Source: Bacteroidota bacterium (GTDB taxonomy: Bacteria; Bacteroidota; Rhodothermia; Balneolales; HLUCCA01). Taken from it: a stretch of DNA of 64,000 bases. The position numbers and the translations under genes were made by a program. The notes under the pieces were generated by a model. That model saw only the letters and a program-made list of their open reading frames with translations. It had not been told where the DNA came from and made no database searches. Positions 7,508-16,153 of the stretch are shown here, piece by piece (position 1 is the first letter of the stretch; every line of letters begins with the position of its first letter). The stretch is from the NCBI GenBank assembly GCA_020832235.1, contig JAFIEZ010000007.1, positions 310,001-374,000 of the forward strand, given 5' to 3'.

Positions 7508-9946
7508 CTATGGTTTTAATGTCGTCGTTCGTCTCTGAACGTCGCCTGTAGTGAAATTGTAATGTCTAAAGATGCGGTATTTACCGGATAACCACAAATC
7601 TGTTTGATCACCGAAATGTGGTGCCAGGAAGTTCGCCGATTGTCCGGTAGGCAGAACTGACCAGGATTGATTAAGGTCTTGCAGGTCAATTATTCTGCGA
7701 ATAGAAGCACCTAAAATCTGGTCAAAGGGCTCTTCCCAGCTATATTGTGTATTATTCACACTCATTGCATGCCCGTTCATTGGGAAAGGTCCCCGACTCA
7801 GTAAATTGTTTACAATGAGGCGCAGCGGTGCAGGAGCCTCAGGGGATGCCGCTGCTTCTCGGAATAGAATGGGTGAAAGTGTGAGGGTGTGTAGATTGCC
7901 CCATTGCCAGGCAGCAGGGTCATCTCCAAGCAGGTTGCTAAGGGTGTCTATGGTATGCTGCATAGAGGCCACAATGAGGGAGTCGCGGTAGGTGGTTTCG
8001 CCCTGATCGGTTCGCAGCCAGACCGACCCATTTTTCAGCATTTGCGTAGTCACTCTGACCGGAAAGTTCTCTATTCGTATAAAATTCTGATATGCAACTT
8101 CACCCAGATATGGTTTGAATATATTTTCAACCAGTGTGAGGAAGAACATGTCATGCAGGGAGGCTGCCGTTGCAGCTCGAGTATAATTGAAATCCCAATT
8201 TTGCAGATACGGTAAGATATGGTCGAAGCGGCCGTCGTTAGATGCTTCCAATACAGGTAAAATGATGGCAGTGATGTCGGCGGCATGATAGGAGTATACA
8301 TCGTTCTGCAGCGCCTTAAACAGTTCCGGTGTATGCTGGTCATATTCGGTTAAAACAGACTGAATACGCCGTATCCGAGAGTCGGGTTCCCAAAATGCGG
8401 TAAGATAATAGGGGTAGTTTTCACTTACAACGGGATTATTGGCATTGGCAATGAAACCCGAGGCTGGATTTTCTACTTTGGGCAAGTGATTGCGGGGAAT
8501 GAAACGATCCCATCTGTGTCGAGAATCCCAACCGTTGCGGAGTAATAAAGATGGCTGCGCGCGAATGGGGAGAGTGGCTGCCGTGTACATGCCGATATTA
8601 CCGGCTTTATCTGCATACATGATATTTAAGGCTGGTACTCCAAATCCCTCTAACGCCTGTGTGAATTCATCTCTTGATGCAGCCCAGGCCATTTGCATCA
8701 GCGAACGAATTTCGTGCGTTATTTCAAAGCCGGTCCAACGCATGCTCAGGAGTTCATGTTCTACGAGCTCCTGGCTTGGGTAAACGTCGTTAATGATAGG
8801 TCCGTTTTGCGTGTATCGAATAGTATGCAATACCTCTTCGCCACCCTTGATTTTAATGAGTTCACGACGCGTGATGAATGCGGAGTACGTACCTCCTGCG
8901 CTGGTTGAATCAGACAAATATAAGGTTGAGTCAGCCGGATGCATCCGCTCACGGAAAAAATCGGTATCGTCGGCCATCAGACTGGTAAATGTCCACGCAA
9001 GATGTTCGTTTTGCCCCATAACTATGAGTGGGGCTCCGGCGATTGTAGCCCCGGATGTACTTCGTCCTCTCAGGTTGAGGTGGACCTCGTACCATTTGCC
9101 AGGCATATCCAGTCCGAGATGCGGATCGCCGGCAAGCAGTGGATACCCCGTACCCGTTCTGCTGCTGTCAGAAACCCAGGCGTTGGAACCTACATGGGTT
9201 CCGTCGTTGCCGATTAGTCGGCGTGAATACCGGTCGATTTGCAGTATAGGCAATGCTGCACCAATTAAGCGACGTGTTTCCTGGGGAGACAGGTTACGGG
9301 GAGCATCATCCTGCCATACCGGGAAAAGTTCTTGTAAAATGGGCTCATCAAAGTAAGCCTCCAGATAGCCCATCATTACTTTAGTCCACCAAGACACATT
9401 CAACTCCCATCCCAGGAGTCGGGATAATGCGATGGTATGTCGGGGTGTCCATTCTGGTGGATGTATTCCTGCAAGACTGAATTCAAGTGGAAGTGAATTG
9501 CGATGCTGCTTTACAAATGCGTTTACCCCTGCGCTGTATGATTCAAGATGGCGGAGCGTCTCACTATCCATACGCTGTTCAAGCTCTCCGGCGATTTTCC
9601 AAAAACCTATTGTTCTGCTGAACGTATCTAATTCGATGACATCCTCTCCCAAAAATTCGGCAAAACGACCTTCGGTAAACAGCTGGGCCACTGTCATTTG
9701 CCAGAGACGGTCCCGAGCGTGAACCCAGCCCAATGCCAGGTACATATCGTGTTCGTTGAGGGCAAAAATGGAAGGAACCCCAAACGCATCCCATTGTATG
9801 GAAACCTCCTCGTGAAGCTCTGGTAACGTGAGACTGGTCTCATATGGAAGCACAGGTTTGAATACCGTCCAGTATATGGCTACGGCTACAAATCCGGAAA
9901 TAACTATAATGATGAGTAAAAAGACTCGTATAAACGATTTTATCAT
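7508..9946 (-). CDS. Penicillin-acylase-family Ntn hydrolase, membrane-anchored
   Basis: 812 residues from ATG 9946 (MIKSFIRVFLLIIIVISG); the frame is open to a TTG at 10006, but the ATG directly precedes a perfect signal-anchor. Family S45 members are made as a precursor that self-cleaves, exposing a serine at the N-terminus of the beta chain. The expected cleavage site is THVGSNAWVSDS, with the nucleophile serine near residue 254 from this start. The alpha-chain pattern ALGWVHARDRLWQM is also visible. Such enzymes hydrolyse amides: penicillins, acyl-homoserine lactones or other N-acyl compounds. The natural substrate here is unknown. Linkage to the sugar kinase and GH3 gene suggests an envelope-derived or N-acylated amino-sugar/amino-acid substrate (inference). 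Confidence 0.88.
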   Translation of the reverse strand: MIKSFIRVFLLIIIVISGFVAVAIYWTVFKPVLPYETSLTLPELHEEVSIQWDAFGVPSIFALNEHDMYLALGWVHARDRLWQMTVAQLFTEGRFAEFLGEDVIELDTFSRTIGFWKIAGELEQRMDSETLRHLESYSAGVNAFVKQHRNSLPLEFSLAGIHPPEWTPRHTIALSRLLGWELNVSWWTKVMMGYLEAYFDEPILQELFPVWQDDAPRNLSPQETRRLIGAALPILQIDRYSRRLIGNDGTHVGSNAWVSDSSRTGTGYPLLAGDPHLGLDMPGKWYEVHLNLRGRSTSGATIAGAPLIVMGQNEHLAWTFTSLMADDTDFFRERMHPADSTLYLSDSTSAGGTYSAFITRRELIKIKGGEEVLHTIRYTQNGPIINDVYPSQELVEHELLSMRWTGFEITHEIRSLMQMAWAASRDEFTQALEGFGVPALNIMYADKAGNIGMYTAATLPIRAQPSLLLRNGWDSRHRWDRFIPRNHLPKVENPASGFIANANNPVVSENYPYYLTAFWEPDSRIRRIQSVLTEYDQHTPELFKALQNDVYSYHAADITAIILPVLEASNDGRFDHILPYLQNWDFNYTRAATAASLHDMFFLTLVENIFKPYLGEVAYQNFIRIENFPVRVTTQMLKNGSVWLRTDQGETTYRDSLIVASMQHTIDTLSNLLGDDPAAWQWGNLHTLTLSPILFREAAASPEAPAPLRLIVNNLLSRGPFPMNGHAMSVNNTQYSWEEPFDQILGASIRRIIDLQDLNQSWSVLPTGQSANFLAPHFGDQTDLWLSGKYRIFRHYNFTTGDVQRRTTTLKP

Positions 9947-10126
9947 CACGAAATGAGGCTTCGTTTTAGGTTCTATTTTGGTATTTTGGAAGCTCGAAAC
10001 AAGCAATCATTTACAGGCTGCATTTGCAGGTATCTTTCCGGGATATGTATATGAATGCCTAATTTCTGCCTGCTAAAGGTAATCACAATCTGACCAACGA
10101 ACCATTTAAAAACGAAGGATAGTCCA

Positions 10127-11368
10127 TTGTTTTCGCCAAAGCTTATTGCCTCACCCGATACACTTTCTAACCTGGCAGCAGTCTATGGTACACCGCTTTA
10201 TGTGTACGATAGCTCCATGATTCGTCAGCGTTGTCAAACGTTGGCCGCTGCTTTTAAGGGTTTGCCTGTGAAGTGGTTATACGCCATAAAGGCAAACGAT
10301 AATCCTCATGTTCTTAAGGTGATTAAGGATGAAGGATTCGGTTTCGATACCGTTAGTTTCGAAGAAGCACTGCTTTCTTTGAAGATTGGCCAACGGCCTG
10401 AAAAAATATTTTATACGGAAAACAACATGACCGATGAGGAAATGTTCGCGGCAGTTGAAGCGGGTGTTATTCTCAATATCGGCTCTTACTCACGTCTTGA
10501 GCAATTTGCCCGACTGAAAAATACCCGGGAGTGTTCCATTCGTGTGAATCCGCAGATTGGCGATGGTCATCATGCAAAAGTAGATACCGGAAACCGGGAC
10601 AGTAAGTTTGGAATACGACTGGATCTGATTCCCGCAGCTGTTGAAATGGCAGGAGAGCATGGTGTTAAAATAACCGGGATTCATATTCACATTGGAAGCG
10701 GCATCCAGAAGCCGGAAAACCTCACCCAAGCTATGAAGGTTTTACTTGACATCGGCAGGGTTCTTCCTGATCTGAAACGCATAAATTTCGGCGGTGGATT
10801 TCCAATTCCCTACAAAGAAGGTGATGCGCCTTTCTCCATCACCCGATTTGCAGAAGCTGCATCGCCATTGCTTAAAGAAGAGCTCGACAGGCGCGGCGGA
10901 GATTTGGTGTTTCATTTTGAACCCGGGCGGTGGATAGTAGCACCTGCCGGACTCTTGCTAACTCGCGTTAACACCGTTAAAGATCAGGGGCGTATTACCT
11001 TTCTGGGTACCGATACCGGATTTAACCATTTACTGCGTCCTGCAATGTATGAGTCGTACCACGCGGTAGTAAATGTAACACGTGCTGGTGAAGAAGCCGA
11101 CAAGACCTACACTATTGCCGGAAATATCTGTGAAACGGGTGATATTCTGGCCGAAGACAGAAAGCTGCCTGAAACCTCTAATGGAGAGCTGCTCGCACTA
11201 TGTGATGCCGGAGCATATGGCATGACCATGGCTTCGAATTACAACCGGCGCTCTGTTCCTTCTGAAGTACTCATAGCAGATGATGGAACGCCTAAGTTAA
11301 TCAGGGAACGTGAGACGGCTGAGGCCATTGTTGACCGCTTTTTGAAGGAATCATTTTTTGTTAAATAA
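10127..11368 (+). CDS. lysA: Diaminopimelate decarboxylase
   Basis: 413 residues, fold-type III PLP decarboxylase. K55 in YAIKAND binds PLP; HIHIGSGIQ (about 186-194), the glycine-rich FGGGFPIPY (about 221-229), FEPGRWIVA and the active-site cysteine C335 in GNICETGDI are all present. It converts meso-diaminopimelate to lysine, the last step of lysine synthesis. The start is TTG at 10127, supported by GAAGGA ending 7 bases upstream and by the family N-terminus. It is divergent from the penicillin-acylase gene. The next gene begins about 50 bases downstream, so co-transcription is likely. An ornithine/arginine decarboxylase role is less likely given the EPGRW and CETGDI patterns typical of LysA. 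Confidence 0.93.
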   Translation: MFSPKLIASPDTLSNLAAVYGTPLYVYDSSMIRQRCQTLAAAFKGLPVKWLYAIKANDNPHVLKVIKDEGFGFDTVSFEEALLSLKIGQRPEKIFYTENNMTDEEMFAAVEAGVILNIGSYSRLEQFARLKNTRECSIRVNPQIGDGHHAKVDTGNRDSKFGIRLDLIPAAVEMAGEHGVKITGIHIHIGSGIQKPENLTQAMKVLLDIGRVLPDLKRINFGGGFPIPYKEGDAPFSITRFAEAASPLLKEELDRRGGDLVFHFEPGRWIVAPAGLLLTRVNTVKDQGRITFLGTDTGFNHLLRPAMYESYHAVVNVTRAGEEADKTYTIAGNICETGDILAEDRKLPETSNGELLALCDAGAYGMTMASNYNRRSVPSEVLIADDGTPKLIRERETAEAIVDRFLKESFFVK

Positions 11369-11418
11369 TGGCTTCCATTTCGGGCAGATTGCCCCTATCA
11401 CAGTTAAACCAGTCTATT

Positions 11419-12276
11419 ATGAATATTAAAACAATTACAGTTGTCGGTGGCGGAACGATGGGAAACGGTATTGCCCATGTAGCTGCGATGAGTGGCCTTC
11501 AGGTAAACCTTGTTGACATCAGTGCTGCTCAACTCGAAAAAGCCTACGCCACCATTGAGAAAAACCTTGGCAGGATGGTTTCGAAGGAGAAAATAACCGC
11601 TGCGCAACAGCGCGAGGCACTGGCGCGCATCCTTACGTCAACAGATCTGCGTAAGGCCGCCTCGGAGTCGGACCTGATCATTGAGGCCATTAACGAGAAC
11701 TTCGAGCTCAAGAGGAAGATTTTTGAAACGGCCGACGCCTCAGCACCGGCGCATGCCATACTTGCCTCAAATACCTCCTCTATCTCCATCACCAAACTGG
11801 CCGCTGTTACCAACCGGCCTGATCGCGTGATTGGTATGCATTTTTTTAATCCCGTTCCGGTTATGAAACTGGTGGAAATCGTCTGCGGTTACGAAACCTC
11901 GCAGGAAGTTTATGAGCAGATTAAGCTATTGAGTGAGGTAATGGGGAAAACACCGGTAGAAGTACAGGATTTTCCCGGATTTGTGTCCAACCGTGTACTC
12001 ATGCCCATGATCAACGAGGCTATTTTCTGTGTGTATGAAGGGGTGGCAACTCCGGAAGCCGTAGATTCGGTTATGAAACTGGGTATGGCACATCCTATGG
12101 GGCCGCTTCGGCTGGCCGATTTCATCGGACTGGATGTGTGTCTGGCAATTATGAATGTGCTTTATGAGGGATTCAAAGACCCGAAATACCGTCCGTGCCC
12201 GTTACTCGTTAAGATGGTAGATGCCGGCAAGCTCGGCGATAAGACAGGTCAGGGCTTTTATACCTACGAAAAATGA
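11419..12276 (+). CDS. 3-hydroxybutyryl-CoA (3-hydroxyacyl-CoA) dehydrogenase
   Basis: 285 residues from ATG 11419. An upstream in-frame start would place 17 extra residues before the Rossmann fold, so the ATG is preferred. N-terminal NAD-binding GGGTMGNGIA (about 9-18), ANTSS-like ASNTSSISI, the catalytic histidine in MHFFNPVPVMKLVE and the C-terminal NRVLMPMINEA/GPLRLADFIGLD segment define the short monofunctional PaaH/Hbd class. It oxidises (S)-3-hydroxybutyryl-CoA to acetoacetyl-CoA or the reverse, in fatty-acid or butyrate/polyhydroxyalkanoate metabolism. Its stop overlaps the threonine aldolase start by 4 bases (ATGA). Confidence 0.92.
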   Translation: MNIKTITVVGGGTMGNGIAHVAAMSGLQVNLVDISAAQLEKAYATIEKNLGRMVSKEKITAAQQREALARILTSTDLRKAASESDLIIEAINENFELKRKIFETADASAPAHAILASNTSSISITKLAAVTNRPDRVIGMHFFNPVPVMKLVEIVCGYETSQEVYEQIKLLSEVMGKTPVEVQDFPGFVSNRVLMPMINEAIFCVYEGVATPEAVDSVMKLGMAHPMGPLRLADFIGLDVCLAIMNVLYEGFKDPKYRPCPLLVKMVDAGKLGDKTGQGFYTYEK

Positions 12277-13301
12277 GTGCATTCATAGATTTACGAAGCG
12301 ATACGGTAACTCGTCCTACCGAGGGCATGCGCAAAGCCATGTATGATGCCGAAGTAGGTGATGACGTATTTCGTGAAGACCCGACCGTAAACGCATTTCA
12401 GCAGAAAGTTGCGGCTATGTTTGGTATGGAATCGGGTGTCTTTGTGCCAAGCGGGACGATGGGCAATCAGCTGGCGCTGAATGTGCAGTCCCAACCCGGT
12501 GATGAGGTCATCTGCGATCGAACAGCGCATATCTATAATTATGAGTCGGCTGCCGGGCCATTTCTTTCCGGCATACAGTTCATGCTGCTGCAGGGTAAGC
12601 AGGGAATACTCTCGGCGGATCTGGTTGCATCCGGTTTCCGAGGTCACAACGACTGGGACCCGCGTACGAGCATCGTAGCTCTTGAAAATACCACCAATAA
12701 GGGTGGAGGCGCTTGGTACACGAAGCAGGCACTATCAGAAATTGCAACTGTTGCCCGTAACCATAACGTAGCATTGCACATCGATGGAGCTCGTATCTGG
12801 AATGCCGCCGTGGCTTCGGCCATACCGCTGAGCTTCTTCGGAGAAGTTGCGGATACCATATCGGTATGTTTCAGCAAGGCTCTGGGAGCACCGGTCGGAT
12901 CTATGGTACTCAGCCGTAACGAGCTCCGTGCCGATATCCTGCGCAAGCGTAAAATGTGGGGAGGAGGGATGCGTCAGGTAGGTGTGTTGGCCGCAGCCGC
13001 ATCCTACGGTATTCATAATCACCTGCCGCTGCTGGAAGAAGATCACCGTAGGGCACGGGAATTTGCGTTGTTCTTGCAAGAGTTTCGCATGTTTTCGGTG
13101 AATCCCTCCGAGGTACACACCAATATCGTATTGTTTGATGTAAACGAGGGCTCGGTTGCAGAAGTACTTGAAACACTCAGGAAGCATGGAGTAGGGATGG
13201 TACCATTTGGACCAAAAACCATCCGTGCCGTGTTTCATTTTCAGGTTGGAGACGAAGATCTTAATCGGGTGAAGCAGGTTTTTGCAAAGCTTTATACATG
13301 A
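12273..13301 (+). CDS. ltaE: Low-specificity L-threonine aldolase
   Basis: 342 residues, fold-type I PLP enzyme. The start FIDLRSDTVTRPTEGMR is the family signature. PLP-binding K202 lies in CFSKALGAPVGS; D171 and R174 in HIDGARIWNA contact the cofactor. It cleaves threonine/allo-threonine to glycine and acetaldehyde, a glycine source or threonine catabolic step. The start codon overlaps the upstream dehydrogenase stop, so these are co-translated. The gene ends just before a palindrome and tspO. Confidence 0.94.
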   Translation: MSAFIDLRSDTVTRPTEGMRKAMYDAEVGDDVFREDPTVNAFQQKVAAMFGMESGVFVPSGTMGNQLALNVQSQPGDEVICDRTAHIYNYESAAGPFLSGIQFMLLQGKQGILSADLVASGFRGHNDWDPRTSIVALENTTNKGGGAWYTKQALSEIATVARNHNVALHIDGARIWNAAVASAIPLSFFGEVADTISVCFSKALGAPVGSMVLSRNELRADILRKRKMWGGGMRQVGVLAAAASYGIHNHLPLLEEDHRRAREFALFLQEFRMFSVNPSEVHTNIVLFDVNEGSVAEVLETLRKHGVGMVPFGPKTIRAVFHFQVGDEDLNRVKQVFAKLYT

Positions 13302-13327
13302 TATTGTGTATGTTACGAGTACAATAT
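13301..13327. promoter_or_regulatory. Inverted repeat in front of tspO, candidate operator
   Basis: ATATTGT (13301-13307) and ACAATAT (13321-13327) are perfect arms around 13 bases; inside them TGTA (13307-13310) and TACA (13320-13323) form a second symmetric pair. The element fills most of the 41-base gap between the threonine aldolase and tspO, so it could bind a dimeric regulator of tspO. No regulator gene is adjacent. Confidence 0.35.
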
Positions 13328-13342
13328 TAAATCACGAACTGC

Positions 13343-13819
13343 ATGAATAAGCTCAAAGAAAGCGCCATTTTTATTGGTTTTCTGGTTTTACCACTGCTTA
13401 TTGGCGTAACGGCGAGCGTAGCTACGGCCAGCGGTGTAAGCACATGGTATGTGACGCTGGAAAAACCATTCTTTAACCCTCCGAACTGGATATTTGGTCC
13501 TGTTTGGACCGTCCTGTATCTGCTTATGGGGGTATCTTCCTATTTGGTTTACCGCTCACCGCACTCCGGCAACCGACGGTTGGGTCTTGATGTTTATGGA
13601 GTTATGCTTGCACTGAATTTCGCCTGGAGCTTCCTGTTTTTTTACTTTCAAAGACCCGGACTGGCCTTTATTGAAATCATCGTTTTGTGGCTGTCTATAT
13701 TTGCAATGATCGTATTTTTCTACCGGGTAAGACCTCTGGCGGGTTTATTGCAGCTACCTTACATTGCCTGGGTTTCATTTGCAACGGTTTTAAATGGAGC
13801 AATATGGTGGTTAAATTAA
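13343..13819 (+). CDS. tspO: TspO/MBR family tryptophan-rich membrane protein
   Basis: 158 residues with five predicted membrane helices and the family signatures: WYVTLEKPFFNPPNWIFGPV near the N-terminus, a FAWSFLFFYFQRPGLAF segment and a C-terminal LPYIAWVSFATVLNG. TspO proteins bind porphyrins and other tetrapyrroles and act in stress or light responses in several bacteria; the precise role here is unknown. ATG at 13343 lies 15 bases after the palindrome at 13301-13327. A small lipoprotein gene overlaps its 3' end by 16 bases. Confidence 0.93.
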   Translation: MNKLKESAIFIGFLVLPLLIGVTASVATASGVSTWYVTLEKPFFNPPNWIFGPVWTVLYLLMGVSSYLVYRSPHSGNRRLGLDVYGVMLALNFAWSFLFFYFQRPGLAFIEIIVLWLSIFAMIVFFYRVRPLAGLLQLPYIAWVSFATVLNGAIWWLN

Positions 13820-14283
13820 TACCTCTGCTGTTGGTTGTGTCGTTTTTTGCACTTACGACCGGTTGTGAAAAGGTTTTTGATGAAGAACGTTCTTTGCTCA
13901 TTGAAACCGACCGCTTGCTCTACAGTCTGGGAGATACCATGGCGGTTCGTGTTCACAACCCCGGGGAACAAGCCGTATATGTACGGCGATGTGGACCTCG
14001 ATCATTTCGGTTTGCTCTTATTCAACTAGATGAGTCAACCAACACAGAGGTAGAGATTGTACCCGATGTATGTCGGTCATTTAATCAATTGAGAGTTGGA
14101 ATAATGCCACGCACAGAAGAAGAATTGCGTATACCACTTGAGTTTGACTTGCCCCGAGGAGTACAGCTGGACGGACTTTATCAGATCAAATTATACTTAA
14201 TCGGCACACTACCGGTAGAGCCTGATACTACCTTGCCAAATCGCTCCAACACATTCGTCCTGACAACCGGAAGTGAGCCCTGA
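13804..14283 (+). CDS. Small secreted lipoprotein, unknown function
   Basis: 159 residues from ATG 13804 (MVVKLIPLLLVVSFF), with a lipobox LTTGC placing the lipidated cysteine at about residue 20. The mature part reads as an all-beta domain (YSLGDTMAVRVHNPGEQAVYVRRCGP), similar in style to small immunoglobulin-like intracellular-proteinase-inhibitor or DUF-type lipoproteins, but I do not recognise the family. The start lies inside the end of tspO (16-base overlap), implying translational coupling. The frame is open further upstream, but that part is a shadow of tspO. Confidence 0.7.
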   Translation: MVVKLIPLLLVVSFFALTTGCEKVFDEERSLLIETDRLLYSLGDTMAVRVHNPGEQAVYVRRCGPRSFRFALIQLDESTNTEVEIVPDVCRSFNQLRVGIMPRTEEELRIPLEFDLPRGVQLDGLYQIKLYLIGTLPVEPDTTLPNRSNTFVLTTGSEP

Positions 14284-14372
14284 CAAGCTATTAGCGAAAT
14301 TCAAACGGTATATTTTTAAGAAAACCCGTCTCTAGCATCCCGTTATGGATAAAGGCCAGCTAAGTTGGAAGC

Positions 14373-14411
14373 ATAAAAAAAAGTCCTGCCTTCGTGGTAA
14401 AAGCAGGACTT
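14373..14411 (-). terminator. Terminator of the men operon
   Basis: AAGTCCTGC (14381-14389) and GCAGGACTT (14403-14411) form a 9-bp stem with a 13-base loop. On the minus strand the stem is followed by eight T residues, so it ends transcription coming from menB. Confidence 0.85.
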
Positions 14412-14495
14412 CGTGATCTACTATCTGTTAATTACACAGACAGTAGCATCTTTTCATAAGCTTTAGCCTGTATGTGCAGTGTGCTATAATTGCAG

Positions 14496-15323
14496 TTACG
14501 GCAACCAGGGATATTTACGAAAATCTGGCTTCCTTTTCTCCAAATATGCCTTTTTCCCTTCCTGACCTTCCTCGCTCATATAGTATAACATGGTTGCGTT
14601 ACCTGCCAATTCCTGAATTCCTGCCTGTCCGTCAACATCGGCATTGAATGCTGATTTTAGGCAACGAATTGCGATTGGGCTTTTCTCCAGAATTTCCTGA
14701 GCCCACTTAACCCCTTCCTCCTCGAGTTTGTCAATCGGAACGACGGTGTTAACCAGTCCCATGTCAAGGGCTTCCTGAGCGTTGTACTGTCGGCAGAGAT
14801 ACCATATTTCACGAGCTTTTTTCTGCCCTACAATAGATGCCAGGTAACTAGAGCCGAACCCTCCGTCGAAACTACCTACTTTGGGTCCGGTTTGGCCAAA
14901 TATGGCGTTATCGGCCGCAATGGTAAGGTCACAGATCACATGAAGTACATGTCCACCGCCGATAGCGTACCCGGCTACCAGGGCGATTACCGGTTTAGGC
15001 ATACTTCGGATAAGGCGCTGCAGTTCAAGCACGTTCAATCGAGGAATACCATCATCTGAAATATATCCCGCATCACCTCTAATTTTCTGGTCACCGCCCG
15101 AACAGAAAGCGTATTTACCATCTTTTGCAGGACCTTCACCCGTTAGCAATACACACCCGATTGATGGATCTTCCCGGGCATCTAAAAATGCCTCGAACAT
15201 TTCAAAAATGGTTTTGGGTCGGAATGCATTACGAATTTCAGGTCGGTTAAATGCAATACGAGCAATACCGTCTGCTTTCTTGTAGGTTATATCTTCGTAC
15301 TCTTTGACAGTTTTCCAGTTCAT
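14496..15323 (-). CDS. menB: 1,4-dihydroxy-2-naphthoyl-CoA synthase
   Basis: 275 residues of the crotonase superfamily. It cyclises o-succinylbenzoyl-CoA to dihydroxynaphthoyl-CoA in menaquinone synthesis. MenB-specific patterns are present: FCSGGDQ (73-79), [10 protein letters not shown] (119-128) and [14 protein letters not shown] (145-158). The ATG at 15323 is chosen because the family N-terminus starts there and it overlaps the menH stop by 4 bases (ATGA); a longer open frame upstream only shadows menH. It is the last gene of menF-D-H-B and ends at a strong terminator. menC, menE and menA are not in this window. Confidence 0.96.
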   Translation of the reverse strand: MNWKTVKEYEDITYKKADGIARIAFNRPEIRNAFRPKTIFEMFEAFLDAREDPSIGCVLLTGEGPAKDGKYAFCSGGDQKIRGDAGYISDDGIPRLNVLELQRLIRSMPKPVIALVAGYAIGGGHVLHVICDLTIAADNAIFGQTGPKVGSFDGGFGSSYLASIVGQKKAREIWYLCRQYNAQEALDMGLVNTVVPIDKLEEEGVKWAQEILEKSPIAIRCLKSAFNADVDGQAGIQELAGNATMLYYMSEEGQEGKKAYLEKRKPDFRKYPWLP

Positions 15324-16153
15324 GATGTTGTGTCTAAATGATTTAGAAAGTTGTTGATATGTTGAATATACGCATCGGGGCGGTCTAAATGAACGCGATG
15401 GCCGGCGCCCTGAACTACGATATGCTCTATGTTGGGGTGTGATTCCCACATCGTTGTGTAAACCGAATCAAGTTCCCCTGTGATAACTGCTAACGGTATT
15501 TGAAGTCCTAAAAGTTCGTCAGATACGGGGCTCAGTGTACCCGACCCGAAACCGATAAGGCTGTTAGCAAGTCCTTCCGGGTTATTGGATGCTTGTTCCT
15601 GAATAAATCGTGCCGCTAAATCAGCTGGAGCATCGTCTGGAGAGTTAAATAATGGCAAGCGATTCCAGCTGGTAAAAAAGCTGTGCATGTCGGCCTTAAT
15701 TTTACCCGCCAGTGTGTGATCCCGCTGCATACGGTTTTCTCGTTCAGCCGGTGAAGTAATGCCTGTATGGCTGCTTTCTATGATGAGTGAGCGGAATAGA
15801 TTGGGGTATTCAACAGCAAGTCGCATGGCCAGTCGTCCCCCCATACTGTAGCCCAGAAGGTCTGCTGGTTTGCCATCCGTACTCAGTGCCGTGATAATGG
15901 AGCCGATGTCGCGTAGTTGGTGTTTGAGCCTATATCGGGATGCATCACCTGGTGCATCGGACTGGCCGTGGCCAAGCTGATCGATAGCTAATACGGGTCG
16001 ACCCAATTTTTCGGCAAAAACATTAAACAACGCACCCGATCCGCCGAACCCATGCAGGTAAATAAGAGGTGTAACGGATGTTATATTGGAATTGAAGTGA
16101 TGTAAATGATACCAAACACCACCCACCTCAATCCGCAACTGCTTTATTTCCAT
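15320..16153 (-). CDS. menH: Alpha/beta hydrolase, SHCHC synthase
   Basis: 277 residues, alpha/beta-hydrolase fold. The nucleophile S103 sits in GYSMGG, the oxyanion region in LHGFGGSG, and the catalytic histidine in GAGHRVHLD near the C-terminus. MenH removes pyruvate from SEPHCHC to give SHCHC, the step after MenD. Assignment rests on the fold plus its place between menD and menB; it overlaps menD by 10 bases and menB by 4 bases. Confidence 0.88.
   Translation of the reverse strand: MEIKQLRIEVGGVWYHLHHFNSNITSVTPLIYLHGFGGSGALFNVFAEKLGRPVLAIDQLGHGQSDAPGDASRYRLKHQLRDIGSIITALSTDGKPADLLGYSMGGRLAMRLAVEYPNLFRSLIIESSHTGITSPAERENRMQRDHTLAGKIKADMHSFFTSWNRLPLFNSPDDAPADLAARFIQEQASNNPEGLANSLIGFGSGTLSPVSDELLGLQIPLAVITGELDSVYTTMWESHPNIEHIVVQGAGHRVHLDRPDAYIQHINNFLNHLDTTS

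Noticed and set aside
10007-10126. CTGCA-TT-TGCAG palindrome in the lysA/penicillin-acylase gap as an operator
   Set aside because: Arms of 5 bp are short enough to arise by chance and no promoter element is aligned with it.
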